Notes under the pieces: generated by a model
Told to the model about the DNA's origin: nothing
The model's input: the letters and a program-made list of their open reading frames with translations, nothing else
Databases searched by the model: none
Assembly: GCA_028284065.1 (NCBI GenBank)
Contig: JANQSJ010000011.1
Span: 186,001 to 250,000, forward strand
Reading direction: 5' to 3'
Length of the DNA: 64,000 nucleotides
DNA from: Parvularculaceae bacterium
GTDB taxonomy: Bacteria; Pseudomonadota; Alphaproteobacteria; Caulobacterales; Parvularculaceae
Shown here: positions 27,119-36,813 of the stretch, in pieces
Position numbering within the stretch: the stretch's first letter is position 1
Layout of the letters: each line of letters begins with the position of its first letter
Made by a program: the position numbers and the translations under genes

Positions 27119-27997
27119 TCAGGCGGTTTTGAGCGCCTTGCGGGGATGAACGCCATCCACATAGCCCATGAAGGGCGGATAGATTGAATATCCAATAAGC
27201 TCCTGGGCGCGCGGACTGAGCGTCGCGGCCCGTGCGGGCGGCACGGCGAGGATCATGTTTTCTAGCGGCCGCGCCCAACCCGCGCAGTATTGGGGCGTCA
27301 GGATGAGTCGCGGCGCGCCCGACCGGTTGGCGCCGCCGCGATGCCAGAGATCGCCCTTGAACGCCATCATCGCGCCCGCAGGCGCAAGCGCCTTAATGGC
27401 GTCTTCGCGCATCCCGGAATCACTTTCCCGCACTGTCACTGTCGAGAAATCCGCATTCGTCAACGGGCCATTCGGATCGCCTTCGCCCCAAAGATGGCTG
27501 CCGGGAATGATCTCAGTGGCGCCATTATCTTCGGTCATGGGATCGACCGGCCAGAACACGCTCACCCCGCAATTGCGGCGCGGCCGCGGAATAGCGATAT
27601 GCTGATCGTCGTGGTGCCAGGGCTGGGCCGTTTCGCCCGGCCGCAGATTGATGGCGAGGAAAGCCGACAACAGGCAGTCCGGCCCAAGGTCCCCCTCCAC
27701 AAACGCCAGGGCGAGCGGATGGGTCGCCAGCTCCGCGAAGACGTCGTCCTTTGCGAGCATCGCGTACACGCGATTCGTCTCGCGCCCTTCGAACTCGTTG
27801 CGGCCCTTCGGCCCGGCATCAAGTTGCTGGCGCAGGGCCGACCGTACTCTTTGGAGCGTCTCTGACGACAAGACATCCTCGATAATGACGTACCCGTCCT
27901 GATCGAAACGATCTTTCAGGTCGCGATGAATCTCATGAGGGTCCCCGTCGAACTCATGCGCAGCTTCGCTTGCGCGTTTCGTCTCGCCGACCGCCAT
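27119..27997 (-). CDS. Phytanoyl-CoA dioxygenase (PhyH) family protein
   Basis: A 292-residue Fe(II)/2-oxoglutarate dioxygenase of the PhyH family. The iron facial triad is visible: HHDDQH at 128-133 gives the HxD pair, and LWHRGG holds the distal His at 219, with Arg230 for 2-oxoglutarate. It hydroxylates a small or lipid substrate that cannot be named. The ATG at 27997 has GAGGAG six bases upstream, preferred over the longer frame at 28054. A perfect 20-bp palindrome lies 60 bp upstream and may be its operator. Confidence 0.85.
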   Translation of the reverse strand: MAVGETKRASEAAHEFDGDPHEIHRDLKDRFDQDGYVIIEDVLSSETLQRVRSALRQQLDAGPKGRNEFEGRETNRVYAMLAKDDVFAELATHPLALAFVEGDLGPDCLLSAFLAINLRPGETAQPWHHDDQHIAIPRPRRNCGVSVFWPVDPMTEDNGATEIIPGSHLWGEGDPNGPLTNADFSTVTVRESDSGMREDAIKALAPAGAMMAFKGDLWHRGGANRSGAPRLILTPQYCAGWARPLENMILAVPPARAATLSPRAQELIGYSIYPPFMGYVDGVHPRKALKTA

Positions 27998-28057
27998 CGT
28001 CGTCTCCTCGGCGTCACCCTCTAAGCGCGTTTGCGCAATCGACGCCCCGGGCAAGTA

Positions 28058-28077
28058 ATTAGGACGCTTGTCCTAAT
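28058..28077. promoter_or_regulatory. Perfect 8-4-8 palindrome, likely repressor operator
   Basis: ATTAGGAC and GTCCTAAT flank a 4-bp spacer, forming an uninterrupted 8-bp dyad 60 bp upstream of the PhyH-family gene start. Size and symmetry fit TetR-type operators. It lies in the 319-bp gap between phzF and the dioxygenase gene, which otherwise holds nothing recognisable. No TetR gene is in the window, so the binder is unknown. Confidence 0.5.
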
Positions 28078-28316
28078 GGTATACCGAAACGGCTGAAATG
28101 GCGAGGATCGGATGCACATTGCAGATGCGAACGGACGACGATCGCCACCGGCTGCGGCCCGACTGCTTCGGGCGCCAGCTTCGCCGCGGCGGGGCGAGGC
28201 GGCGCAAAGCAAAAACCATGATAGCCGGCGATAGAGCGCATCACCCTGGTATCGTCCTCGCCGAACGCCGAACGCGCCACGCGGCTCGACGAAGCGCGGG
28301 CCTGAAGCGAACCGCC

Positions 28317-29177
28317 CTAAACGGTCAGATCGCCGGTCTGCATCCGGACGGCTGAACCTGCGACGCGCACAGGACCGACGGCGCCTTCCGCGACGTCAAA
28401 CGCCACGCGGATGAGGCTCGGGCGGCCCATCTCAACGCCCTGCTCAATCGTCCATTCATGGCGGCCGTCGGCGAGGCCTTCGCGCGCATGAATATAGGCC
28501 GGCAAAGCGCACGCGGCGGAGCCCGTCGCAGGATCTTCGACTATCCCGTGTCCGGGCGCAAACATCCGGACACGGAAATCCACGTTCTTCTCCCGCGACC
28601 TGGCGCACACGAGAAGGCCCTCGGTATCCTCTTCGAGCGCGCCGAGCGCCGCGACATCAAGGCGTATGCGCGTGAGCGCTTCGAACTCGACGGCGACATA
28701 TCCAAAACGGGTCGGCGCGCCTGCAGCGGCAGGATGTAGAGTGATATGCTGAACCTTTAGTCCGAGCGCCGCTGCGTGGGCGTCGCGGCCGCTGGTCACG
28801 TCCCATGTCACCGGCGGATTAGGGTTCACAAAGGCGGCGCCCGCGGCGTCGAAAGAGATCGGGAACACGCCGGCGGCAAGCTCCAGAGCGAAGCTATCGC
28901 TCCCGCCTCGCGACGCGGCGATGCTGTGGGCCGCGCCGATAGTCGGGTGGCCGGCGAAGGAAAGCTCGCCGACCGGCGTGAAGATTCTCAACGCCGCCGC
29001 GTTCTTGTCATCCTGTGGGGCCAAGATGAAAACCGTCTCAGACAAGTTGAACTCGCGTGCGATCGCCGCCATTTCATCGCTATTGAGTCCATCCGCATCG
29101 AGAATGACGGCAAGCGGATTGCCCGCAAATCTGGTGTCCGTAAAAACATCCCAGGTTTCGAACCGAAGTGTAGGCAA
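28317..29177 (-). CDS. PhzF family isomerase/epimerase
   Basis: A 286-residue PhzF-like protein of two mirrored alpha/beta domains, beginning FETWDVFTDTRFAGNPLAV, then NLSETVFIL with the catalytic Glu, FTPVGELSFAGHPTIGAA and DPATGSAACALPAYI, all family marks. PhzF enzymes isomerise small acids; here the substrate is unknown. The start is a TTG at 29177 directly after the thiD stop (TAA-TTG), so the two genes are coupled. The usual MPTLRF-type start supports this over a later start. It is not part of a phenazine cluster. Confidence 0.87.
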   Translation of the reverse strand: MPTLRFETWDVFTDTRFAGNPLAVILDADGLNSDEMAAIAREFNLSETVFILAPQDDKNAAALRIFTPVGELSFAGHPTIGAAHSIAASRGGSDSFALELAAGVFPISFDAAGAAFVNPNPPVTWDVTSGRDAHAAALGLKVQHITLHPAAAGAPTRFGYVAVEFEALTRIRLDVAALGALEEDTEGLLVCARSREKNVDFRVRMFAPGHGIVEDPATGSAACALPAYIHAREGLADGRHEWTIEQGVEMGRPSLIRVAFDVAEGAVGPVRVAGSAVRMQTGDLTV

Positions 29178-30005
29178 TTAGGTCTCCGTCGGTTTCTCCG
29201 CGCCTTGGCCGAACGCGTGCGCGTGGTTCAACGGCCGCGCGCCGGCGCCGTAGCGCGGCGCCGTGCGGATCGCCTCCGCCACATAGGCGATCGCTTGCTC
29301 CGCCGCCGCTTCCAGCCCCGCCCCTTTGGCGAGCCCCGTCGCGAGCGCGCTCGCCAAAGTGCATCCGGTGCCGTGGAACGCGCCTGAGCCGAGGCGCGGA
29401 TGCGACAGCCGCAGCGAGCGGCCGGCGTCGACGAGCGCGTCGACGATCGGTTCGTCCACTGCGCCCACATGGCCGCCTTTCGCGAACACCGCTCTCGCGC
29501 CGGACGCAAGGAGGTCACGGGCCGCCGCTTCCAGATCATCCGTCGTCGTTATGTCCCGGCGCGCCGTCAGGACGGCGAGTTCGTCGGCGTTTGGCGTCAC
29601 CAGAGCCGCGAGCGGAACGAGACCGCCGAGGATTGCGCCTGCGACGCCTTCGCCGGCCAGCGCGTCGCCGCTGGTCGCAATCATGACAGGATCGAGAACA
29701 ATAGGGGTCGCATCCGCCAGCGGCGCAAGGCGTTCGGCGACGGCTCTGGCGGTTTCGTCCGACGGCAGGAGTCCAATCTTGATCGCGTCGGCGCCGATAT
29801 CGTCTAGGCAGGCGTCAATCTGCGCGAGGACGAGGTCGGCGGGCGCCGGCTCGACGCGCGAGACGCCGGTCGTATCCTGAACGGTCACGGCGGTGATCGC
29901 CGTCATCGCATAAGCGTTCAGGGCCGTGACGGTCTTCACGTCGGCCTGTATCCCGGCGCCGCCCGACGGATCGGAGCCTGCGATGATGAGAACGCGTCCA
30001 TCCAT
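29178..30005 (-). CDS. thiD: Hydroxymethylpyrimidine/phosphomethylpyrimidine kinase ThiD
   Basis: A 275-residue ribokinase-fold enzyme. Motifs typical of ThiD: IIAGSDPSGGAGIQADVKT at the N-terminus, LDPVMIATSG in the middle, TPNADELAVL, and the catalytic GSGAFHGTGCTLASALA near 207-223 (anion hole and Asp/Gly region). It phosphorylates HMP and HMP-phosphate in thiamine synthesis. No TPP riboswitch is recognised in the 95-bp leader after glmM. It is followed at once by phzF. Confidence 0.93.
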   Translation of the reverse strand: MDGRVLIIAGSDPSGGAGIQADVKTVTALNAYAMTAITAVTVQDTTGVSRVEPAPADLVLAQIDACLDDIGADAIKIGLLPSDETARAVAERLAPLADATPIVLDPVMIATSGDALAGEGVAGAILGGLVPLAALVTPNADELAVLTARRDITTTDDLEAAARDLLASGARAVFAKGGHVGAVDEPIVDALVDAGRSLRLSHPRLGSGAFHGTGCTLASALATGLAKGAGLEAAAEQAIAYVAEAIRTAPRYGAGARPLNHAHAFGQGAEKPTET

Positions 30006-30100
30006 TAAAGGAGGAAATGGCGCCGGCGGGCGCCCGGGTCAATGCGATTCCAGCCAAAGGATTTCATGGCGCTAACGACCTCACGGAGTCGCGAGGCGCG

Positions 30101-31519
30101 TCAGGCGGCTTTTTCAATCGCGGCGCATATTTCATCGACGACGCAGGCGAGGATCGGTTCGTCCTCCCCCTCACCCATGACGCGCACGAGCGGCTCAGTG
30201 CCCGACTTGCGAACGACCAGGCGGCCGGAATGGCCGAGCCGCGACTCGCCGTCGGCGATCGCCTTCTTGACCGCCTCGTCCGCAAGCGGATCGGCTTGCC
30301 TCAGGCGCACATTCTTCAGGATCTGCGGGAACGGCTCGAACGCGGCGCAGACATCGCTCACCTTGCGCCCTTCGCCCGCCACAACCGCAAGCACCTGCAA
30401 CGCCGTGACGAGGCCATCGCCTGTTGTTGAATGGTCGCTCAATACGACGTGGCCGGAGGGCTCGCCGCCGACATTCATGCCTTTCGCGCGCATCGCCTCC
30501 ACCACATACCGGTCGCCGACGCGGGTGCGCTCAAGGTCCAGGCCGAGGCCTGCAAGGTGCTTCTCCAGCCCCATGTTGGACATGATCGTTGAGACGATGC
30601 CGCCGCCCTTCAGACGGTCCCGCGATTTCAGGTGGCGGGCGATCACGGCGAGGATCTGGTCGCCATCGATAACGTGGCCGGTTTCGTCGCAGATAATGAC
30701 CCGATCGGCGTCGCCGTCGAGCGCCACGCCTATATCGGCGCGATACTCCTTCACGGCGGCTTTCATCGCGCCTGTGGATGTAGATCCGCACGCGCGGTTG
30801 ATGTTGAACCCGTTGGGCTCAACGCCGACCTCCTTAACCTCCGCGCCAAGCTCCCACAGCACCGTAGGGGCCACCCGGTACGCGGCGCCGTTCGCACAGT
30901 CGATGACGACGCGCAGGCCTTCGAGCGACAGTCGGCGGGGGAACGAATTCTTGGCGAACTCAATATAGCGCGCGCCCGCGTCGTCGATCCGTTTGACGCG
31001 TCCGAGATCGGCGGCCTCAGCGAGACCGTCCCGAAATGCGTCGTCCATGAGCCGCTCTATTCGCAGTTCGGTGTCATCCGACAATTTGAAGCCGTCGGGC
31101 CCAAAGAATTTCACGCCATTGTCATGGTACGGATTGTGGGACGCGGAGATCATCACCCCGAGGTCGGCCCGCAAGGATCGGGTCAGCATCGCCATCGCCG
31201 GCGTCGGCAGCGGCCCCAGGAGAAAGACGTCCATGCCGGCCGAGGCGAAGCCAGCCGTCAGCGCCGGTTCGATCATGTAGCCAGACAGCCGCGTGTCCTT
31301 GCCAATGACCACCCGATGGCGATGCGATCCGTTCCTGAACGCGCGGCCAGCGGCGACGCCTAGCCGCATCAGCGAATCCGGCGCCATCGGCCCTGAGTTC
31401 GCAAGGCCGCGGACGCCGTCGGTTCCAAAGAGCTTGCGCTCCGCTGGAGCGCTCGCCGCGCCGTCGTCGTCTCCCCGCATGGCCGGTTTCCCTTCAGGAT
31501 TTCGTTCAACGCCATCCAT
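30101..31519 (-). CDS. glmM: Phosphoglucosamine mutase GlmM
   Basis: A 472-residue phosphohexomutase. Signs of Glm[11 protein letters not shown] at 29-38, the active phosphoserine Ser127 in ISASHNP, metal loop DGDADR near 247, the sugar-binding GEPSGH near 362, and the phosphate-binding [12 protein letters not shown] at the C-terminus. It interconverts glucosamine-6-phosphate and glucosamine-1-phosphate for peptidoglycan and LPS. Two starts look usable: ATG 31519 (AGGA eight bases upstream) and ATG 31480 (AGGG nine bases upstream, closer to the typical length); the longer is listed. It diverges from sua5. Confidence 0.95.
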   Translation of the reverse strand: MDGVERNPEGKPAMRGDDDGAASAPAERKLFGTDGVRGLANSGPMAPDSLMRLGVAAGRAFRNGSHRHRVVIGKDTRLSGYMIEPALTAGFASAGMDVFLLGPLPTPAMAMLTRSLRADLGVMISASHNPYHDNGVKFFGPDGFKLSDDTELRIERLMDDAFRDGLAEAADLGRVKRIDDAGARYIEFAKNSFPRRLSLEGLRVVIDCANGAAYRVAPTVLWELGAEVKEVGVEPNGFNINRACGSTSTGAMKAAVKEYRADIGVALDGDADRVIICDETGHVIDGDQILAVIARHLKSRDRLKGGGIVSTIMSNMGLEKHLAGLGLDLERTRVGDRYVVEAMRAKGMNVGGEPSGHVVLSDHSTTGDGLVTALQVLAVVAGEGRKVSDVCAAFEPFPQILKNVRLRQADPLADEAVKKAIADGESRLGHSGRLVVRKSGTEPLVRVMGEGEDEPILACVVDEICAAIEKAA

Positions 31520-31683
31520 GTGCTACTTCCTTGACGCTCCGCGCATCAGACAAGGCCCACTCGACGCCCGATGCGCCAAGATAGCCGAGGCGCGGCGTAA
31601 AAACACTTAATTCGGGTCGGTTTTCCAGGAAGCGCCTCCGTCAGCCTGCGCAAGGCGCCACCGCCGAAATCGCCACGTTCGCA

Positions 31684-32685
31684 ATGTCCGCCGAGCCACG
31701 AATTGTCCAGATCGCACGCGCTACGGGCGCTGAACGGCGCAAACGCGTCGCCGAAGCTGCGGAGGCGATCGGGCACGGCGATCTGGTCGGCCTGCCGACC
31801 GAGACCGTCTACGGCCTCGCGGCGGACGCACGCAACGACGCCGCGGTCGCGCGGATTTACGTAGCCAAAGGCCGGCCGAGCTTCAATCCTCTCATCGCCC
31901 ATGTGGACGGCGCGGAGATGGCCAGAAAGTTGGTCGCGGCGTCGGACCTCACCGAAGAGCTGATGGAGGCGTTCTGGCCAGGGCCGCTCACCATCGTCGC
32001 GCCGGCGCGCGCCGAAGGCGGGATATCAAGGCACGCAACCGCCGGCCTTCCGACGCTCGCCGTACGCGCGCCGGGCGGCGATCTTGCGCGTGAGATCATC
32101 GCCGCGGTCGGCGGCCCGCTCGCCGCGCCGAGCGCGAATCCAAGCGGCCGCCTAAGTCCGACCACGGCAGCTCACGTGGCGGCCGGCTTCGCCGATCGCG
32201 ATGGGCCCGCGCTGATCCTCGACGACGGTCCGTGCGCGATCGGGGTGGAATCCACGATTGTGCGAGTTGATGGTGATCGGGCGACGCTATTGCGGCCGGG
32301 CGGCCTTCCGGCCGGGGCGATCGAGACGGCGACTGGCGCGTCCCTCCTTCGAAGGACCGATAGCGCAGAGGTTGACGCTCCGGGCCTGACCGAAAGTCAC
32401 TATGCGCCGATCGCGCCCCTCCGCCTAAATGCATCCGCTCCGGAAGATGGAGAGGCGTTTCTGGCATTCGGCGCTGCGTCCAAGCGCCAAGGGGCGATGG
32501 AAAACCTCAGCCCCGCAGGCGACCTCCGCGAGGCGGCGGCGAACCTGTTTGAAATGCTATGGCGGCTGGACGCTGAGGTCGCCGCGCGAGGACTTACCGC
32601 AATCGCCGTTGCGCCGATACCGGGCGCGGGCGTCGGCGCAGCGATAAACGACCGCCTCCTTCGCGCGGCCGCCCCACGAAGATAA
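31684..32685 (+). CDS. Threonylcarbamoyl-AMP synthase (Sua5 type)
   Basis: A 333-residue Sua5-type enzyme with the YrdC domain first (about 20-205) and a C-terminal Sua5 domain (about 225-330). YrdC marks: LVGLPTETVYGLAADA, KGRPSFNPLIAHV, FWPGPLTIV and APSANPSGRLSPTTAAHV. It makes threonylcarbamoyl-adenylate for the t6A37 tRNA modification. The later C-terminal domain makes it the Sua5, not the short TsaC, type. It diverges from glmM, with a 164-bp gap holding no other recognised element. Confidence 0.93.
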   Translation: MSAEPRIVQIARATGAERRKRVAEAAEAIGHGDLVGLPTETVYGLAADARNDAAVARIYVAKGRPSFNPLIAHVDGAEMARKLVAASDLTEELMEAFWPGPLTIVAPARAEGGISRHATAGLPTLAVRAPGGDLAREIIAAVGGPLAAPSANPSGRLSPTTAAHVAAGFADRDGPALILDDGPCAIGVESTIVRVDGDRATLLRPGGLPAGAIETATGASLLRRTDSAEVDAPGLTESHYAPIAPLRLNASAPEDGEAFLAFGAASKRQGAMENLSPAGDLREAAANLFEMLWRLDAEVAARGLTAIAVAPIPGAGVGAAINDRLLRAAAPRR

Positions 32686-32731
32686 AGCGCGGCCGCTTGA
32701 CCAGCGCGGCCACGATCGCAATCTAGCCGAC

Positions 32732-34168
32732 ATGGACAAGGCGACTTCACGGACTGCGCCATCCGGCGCCGCGGACGAGATCCGCGCCATAGTTGGCCCC
32801 AAAGGCGTCATCGACGACGATGCGCTCGCGCCCATGCTGCGCGAATGGCGAGGACGCTGGGAAGGCGAGACGTCGCTCGCAGTTGCGCCGGCGAGCGTGG
32901 AAGAGGTGGCGGCGGTTGTAAGGGTCTGCGCCGCTCATCGCCTGGCGATCACGCCCCAGGGCGGCAATACAGGGTTAGTCGGCGGCCAAATACCGCTCAA
33001 CGGCGAAATTCTGATCTCCCTTAGACGACTGAACCGCATACGGAGCGTCGACCCGCTTGACGGCACGATGACCCTAGACGCCGGCGTCACCCTCGCCGCC
33101 GCGCAGGCCGCCGCGGAGAACGTCGATCGATTGTTCCCGCTCTCTATCGGCTCTGAAGGGACATGCCAGGTTGGCGGCGTCATTTCGACGAACGCCGGCG
33201 GCGTCAATGTCCTGCGCTACGGCAACACACGCGAGCTTGTGCTCGGCCTTGAGGCGGTGACGCCGACTGGCGACATCTGGAACGGCCTGCAACGCCTCAG
33301 GAAGAACAATACCGGGTACGACTTGAAACACCTTCTGATCGGCGGCGAAGGAACGTTAGGGATCGTGACCGGCGCTTGCCTCAGGCTTTTCCCCCGCCCC
33401 CGCGAGAGGGCGACGATGCTGGCCGCCCTGCCCGACCCGGAAGCCGCCTTGCGCCTGCTTGTCCGGTCGGACGCCGTCAGCGGAGGGCGCGTGACGAGCT
33501 TTGAGCTGATTTCCGGCGCGGCCTATGATCTGTGCGCGAAGAATGTGCCCGGCGTCCGCCATGTGCTGGCAGAACGCTCCCCCTGGTATGCGCTGGTCGA
33601 ATTTTCCTCCGGCGAAACTTCAGGGCTCCGGCCGATGGTCGATCGCCTGCTCGAATCGGCCCTTGAGGCTTGCGAGATCCGCGACGCCGCGATCGCAGAA
33701 AGCCAAGCGCAGTCCGACGAGCTCTGGCGCATGCGCCACAGCCTTTCAGAAGCGATGAAGCCGGAGGGCGCGCAGGCGAAGCACGACGTCTCGGCCCCGC
33801 TGAGCGACGTACCGCGCTTTCTTGCGCTCGCCGACGCCGGCGTCGAACGCGCGGCGCCTGGGGCCCGCGTCATCGCCTTTGGCCATATGGGCGACGGCAA
33901 TATTCACTACGACGTGCTGAAACCGCTGGGCGCGGCGGACGATGCGTTCGCCAAGCAGATACCCATAATTGAAAACGCGGTATACGAAGCGGTCGATGCG
34001 GTCGGCGGGTCGATCTCCGCAGAGCACGGCGTCGGCGTCGCGCGCGCCGCGGAGGTCGCGGCGCGCAAAGACCCGGCGGAACTCGCCATGATGCGCGCGG
34101 TGAAGGCCGCGCTCGATCCGAAGGGGATAATGAATCCCGGAAAAATGCTTGCGCCGCAAGGGCGGTGA
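32732..34168 (+). CDS. FAD-binding oxidoreductase, GlcD/D-2-hydroxyglutarate dehydrogenase type
   Basis: A 478-residue VAO/PCMH-family flavoprotein. The FAD-binding N-terminal domain contains TPQGGNTGLVGG and SIGSEGTCQVGGVISTNAGG; the C-terminal FAD-oxidase domain has FGHMGDGNIHYDVL (metal/substrate His residues) and SAEHGVG. The pattern is that of D-2-hydroxyglutarate/D-lactate dehydrogenases, which oxidise D-2-hydroxy acids. SerA in the same window can reduce 2-oxoglutarate to D-2-hydroxyglutarate in some bacteria, giving a possible source, but the substrate is inferred. It follows sua5 by 46 bp. Confidence 0.88.
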   Translation: MDKATSRTAPSGAADEIRAIVGPKGVIDDDALAPMLREWRGRWEGETSLAVAPASVEEVAAVVRVCAAHRLAITPQGGNTGLVGGQIPLNGEILISLRRLNRIRSVDPLDGTMTLDAGVTLAAAQAAAENVDRLFPLSIGSEGTCQVGGVISTNAGGVNVLRYGNTRELVLGLEAVTPTGDIWNGLQRLRKNNTGYDLKHLLIGGEGTLGIVTGACLRLFPRPRERATMLAALPDPEAALRLLVRSDAVSGGRVTSFELISGAAYDLCAKNVPGVRHVLAERSPWYALVEFSSGETSGLRPMVDRLLESALEACEIRDAAIAESQAQSDELWRMRHSLSEAMKPEGAQAKHDVSAPLSDVPRFLALADAGVERAAPGARVIAFGHMGDGNIHYDVLKPLGAADDAFAKQIPIIENAVYEAVDAVGGSISAEHGVGVARAAEVAARKDPAELAMMRAVKAALDPKGIMNPGKMLAPQGR

Positions 34169-34289
34169 CGAAGCGCGCGAATCGCCTGCAGCGCCAGCGA
34201 ACGGCCTAATACGACGAGAACGCGCTTAAAGGCCAGCGCCTAGTCGTGTAGGAACATCTGAAACAAAGGCAGCGAGTCAGAAAACGCTA

Positions 34290-35075
34290 ATGCTTATCCT
34301 TTTATCGCCCGCAAAGAACCTGAACTTTGACGACGTCCCAGACGCGCCGGCGGCGACGAAGCCGGCGCTCGCCAAGGATGCGGGCGAGATTGCGGACGTG
34401 GCGAAGAAGCTGACGCGCGCCAAACTCCGCTCGCTGATGAGCATTTCGGAAAAGCTCGCCGACCTCAACCATGAGCGTTTCCAAGCGTTCAAGACATCAG
34501 GAAAGATCTCCAGCGCCAAACAGGCCGCGCTCGCTTTCAATGGGGACGTCTATCTCGGTCTCGACGCCGGCAGCCTCACGCATGACGATCTTGAATTCGC
34601 GCAGGATCACGTGCGAATCCTCTCCGGGCTCTACGGGGTGCTGCGCCCGCTCGACGCGATCCAACCCTACCGCCTTGAAATGGGGTCCAAGCTGAAGAAC
34701 CCACGCGGCGCAGACCTCTACGATTTCTGGGGCGATCGCATCGCGCGCGAACTGAACAAGGCCACGAGCGGCCAGGACGACGGAACGATCGTCAATCTCG
34801 CCTCGAAAGAGTACTTCGGCGCCGTGGATCGATCGGCGCTTAAGGGCCGCGTCGTCACGCCTGTCTTTAAGGAGGAAAAAGACGGTCAGTTGCGCCAGCT
34901 TCAATTCTTCGCAAAACGCGCGCGCGGGTTAATGGCGCGCTGGGCCGTTCGGAACCGGATCGAGGACGCAGAAGCGCTGAAAGGCTTTGACGTGGAAGGC
35001 TACGCGTTTTCGCCAGAGGGCTCTGGCGAGGATAATTGGCTGTTCACGCGGCCCCAGCCGCCAGCGAAATCCTGA
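34290..35075 (+). CDS. yaaA: Peroxide stress protein YaaA (UPF0246)
   Basis: A 261-residue protein of the YaaA/DUF328 family: MLILLSPAKNLNF start, FNGDVYLGLDA, ILSGLYGVLRPLDAIQPYRLEMG in the centre, and VNLASKEYF near 170-178. YaaA reduces intracellular iron and limits DNA damage under peroxide stress in E. coli; its fold has a helix-hairpin-helix DNA-binding element. Length is typical. It is followed by an SRPBCC gene 11 bp downstream on the same strand. Confidence 0.93.
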   Translation: MLILLSPAKNLNFDDVPDAPAATKPALAKDAGEIADVAKKLTRAKLRSLMSISEKLADLNHERFQAFKTSGKISSAKQAALAFNGDVYLGLDAGSLTHDDLEFAQDHVRILSGLYGVLRPLDAIQPYRLEMGSKLKNPRGADLYDFWGDRIARELNKATSGQDDGTIVNLASKEYFGAVDRSALKGRVVTPVFKEEKDGQLRQLQFFAKRARGLMARWAVRNRIEDAEALKGFDVEGYAFSPEGSGEDNWLFTRPQPPAKS

Positions 35076-35086
35076 ATGCAATCATC

Positions 35087-35554
35087 ATGAAGACAGTCAC
35101 CGTTTCATCGATCCTCGATGCGCCCCTCGACAAGGTCAGGGAGCAAGTCAGCCAGCCGAAGCTGCTCCAGTATGTAGCGCGCGGTTGGCTGACCTTCGAG
35201 CCGATCGACCCGCCCACGTTCGGCGAAACGTGGGAGGCGCGTGAATACAGAGTGCGGATGAAATGGCGCGGGGTCCTGCCCATTGGCGAACAGATCATCG
35301 GCATTGAGTTCCCGCCGCCGAAGGATGGACGCTACTTCGTGCGAGACAATGGCCGCAGCGCATCAATCCGCAAATGGGATCACCTGATGACGATCGAACC
35401 GACGGGCGACGGCCGAACCGCCTATGAGGACCGCCTCGATCTCGACGCCGGCTGGCGCACGCCATTTGTGGCCGCCTTCGCCCGCGCCTTCTACGCCCAC
35501 CGGCAGGGCCGCTGGGCGCGTCTAATCGACAACGGTTTCGACTACTCGGCGTAA
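35087..35554 (+). CDS. SRPBCC family protein
   Basis: A 155-residue protein whose start, MKTVTVSSILDAPLDKV, and later pattern (FGETWEAREYRVRMKWRGVLPIGEQII, TAYEDRLDLDAG) fit the START/SRPBCC lipid-binding fold. These proteins bind hydrophobic ligands in a deep pocket; the ligand here is unknown. The ATG at 35087 gives the usual family N-terminus; the longer frame starts inside yaaA. It is probably co-transcribed with yaaA. Confidence 0.7.
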   Translation: MKTVTVSSILDAPLDKVREQVSQPKLLQYVARGWLTFEPIDPPTFGETWEAREYRVRMKWRGVLPIGEQIIGIEFPPPKDGRYFVRDNGRSASIRKWDHLMTIEPTGDGRTAYEDRLDLDAGWRTPFVAAFARAFYAHRQGRWARLIDNGFDYSA

Positions 35555-35622
35555 CAGGCGATTTGCGGCGCGCGGCGCGGCGCGCGCAAATCCGCTGATG
35601 CGCATTTTGCGCGACATGGTCT

Positions 35623-36813
35623 ATGATTAGTCCGCGCCGCGACAGCCGACAGCAATTCGGCGCCAGAACGAACGCGTTGACACGAATCGACACCTATATC
35701 CTTCGACAGACACTGACGCCGCTGATCTTCGGAACAGTCGTCATAACGGCGGTGGTGTGGCTGACGCAGACGCTGCAACGGCTCGACCTTGTTATTGACC
35801 ATGGCGAGGGCCTGGCGGCGTTCTTGTGGCTCACCGTCCTCATCATCCCGAGCCTTCTCGTGATCGTGCTGCCGTTCGCGGTTTTCGGCGCAACGCTCTT
35901 CACGCTGCAGAAGCTGCACGCCGACAGTGAAGTCGCGGTTCTCTATGCCGCCGGGTTCGGTAAGCTGAGGCTGATCGCGCCGCTCATGATCATCGCGTTC
36001 TTTGGCGCCATGGCGACGTTCTGGATCAATGTCGATCTGATGCCGCGATGCTACCGCGAGCTTAAGCGCGAAATCGCGGAGATCCGGGCCGACTTCGCCG
36101 CAGTCGTCCTCCGAAGCGGCGAGTTCACGAAGTTCGGCGCCGGTTTCACCGTTTATGTGGAGGAGACGCTTACGGACGGCGGTTTCCGTGGGCTCATCGT
36201 CAGCGACTACCGCGATCCGGAGCAACGCGAGACCTATATGGCTCGCTACGGTCTCCTCCGAGAGACCGATGCCGGCCCTTACATCTTCCTGTCGGACGGC
36301 AACGTCCAGACCGAGAAAGCCTCCACCGGCGAGATCGACATCGTCGTGTTTGAACAGACCGCGTTGAACATCGAATCGTTGGCGCCGAAGCAAGGCGGCG
36401 CACAGCTTGAGATAACCGAACGGTACCTCGGCGAACTTCTGAACCCCGACATGTCGAACGAATGGGATCGCCGCAATGCCGGGCGCTTGCGGGCGGAGGG
36501 CCATGCGCGGCTCGCATCGCCCTTCTATCCCATCGCGTACGTTCTACTAGCGGCCTATGCGCTCCTCGGCGGCCAGTACAGCAGGCGCGGCTACATGCTC
36601 CGCATCGTCGCAGCATGCGGCGCGGCCGCCGCAATTCGCATCGCCGCCTTCGTCGCCCAGAGCGCCGCGAGCGACCCGGCATTCGCGTGGACGCTTTATG
36701 CGCTGCCAATCGCGCCGACGATCGGGTTCTTGTATCTTCTGTCGGATGGAGGCAAAGGCCTTGCGCGCATGCGGCGACGGCGTACCCCAAAGCTTGCGCG
36801 CAGGGGCGCATAA
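35623..36813 (+). CDS. lptF: LPS export permease LptF
   Basis: A 396-residue inner-membrane permease of the LptF/LptG (YjgP/YjgQ) family. It starts with RIDTYILRQTLTPLIFGT and has about six membrane helices (three N-terminal, three C-terminal from about residue 300) around a periplasmic beta-jellyroll domain (about 120-290). LptF, LptG and LptB2 drive LPS from the inner membrane to the periplasmic bridge. The C-terminal pattern RLASPFYPIAYVLLAAYALLG is family typical. The first 15 residues are polar and the true start might be a few codons later. A MITE-like element follows immediately after the stop. Confidence 0.94.
   Translation: MISPRRDSRQQFGARTNALTRIDTYILRQTLTPLIFGTVVITAVVWLTQTLQRLDLVIDHGEGLAAFLWLTVLIIPSLLVIVLPFAVFGATLFTLQKLHADSEVAVLYAAGFGKLRLIAPLMIIAFFGAMATFWINVDLMPRCYRELKREIAEIRADFAAVVLRSGEFTKFGAGFTVYVEETLTDGGFRGLIVSDYRDPEQRETYMARYGLLRETDAGPYIFLSDGNVQTEKASTGEIDIVVFEQTALNIESLAPKQGGAQLEITERYLGELLNPDMSNEWDRRNAGRLRAEGHARLASPFYPIAYVLLAAYALLGGQYSRRGYMLRIVAACGAAAAIRIAAFVAQSAASDPAFAWTLYALPIAPTIGFLYLLSDGGKGLARMRRRRTPKLARRGA

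Noticed and set aside
30017-30430. Plus-strand frame with a strong AAAGGAGGAA before ATG, antisense to glmM
   Set aside because: The ribosome-like sequence is in the thiD-glmM gap and the frame runs almost wholly opposite glmM, with low-complexity composition and no family likeness.
32687-32716. Possible hairpin (GGCCGC ... GCGGCC) after sua5
   Set aside because: Only about six pairs with a long loop and no T run, in GC-rich DNA where such pairs are frequent.
35542-36504. 320-codon minus-strand frame opposite lptF
   Set aside because: Charged, non-family composition and antisense to an essential permease gene; a shadow frame.
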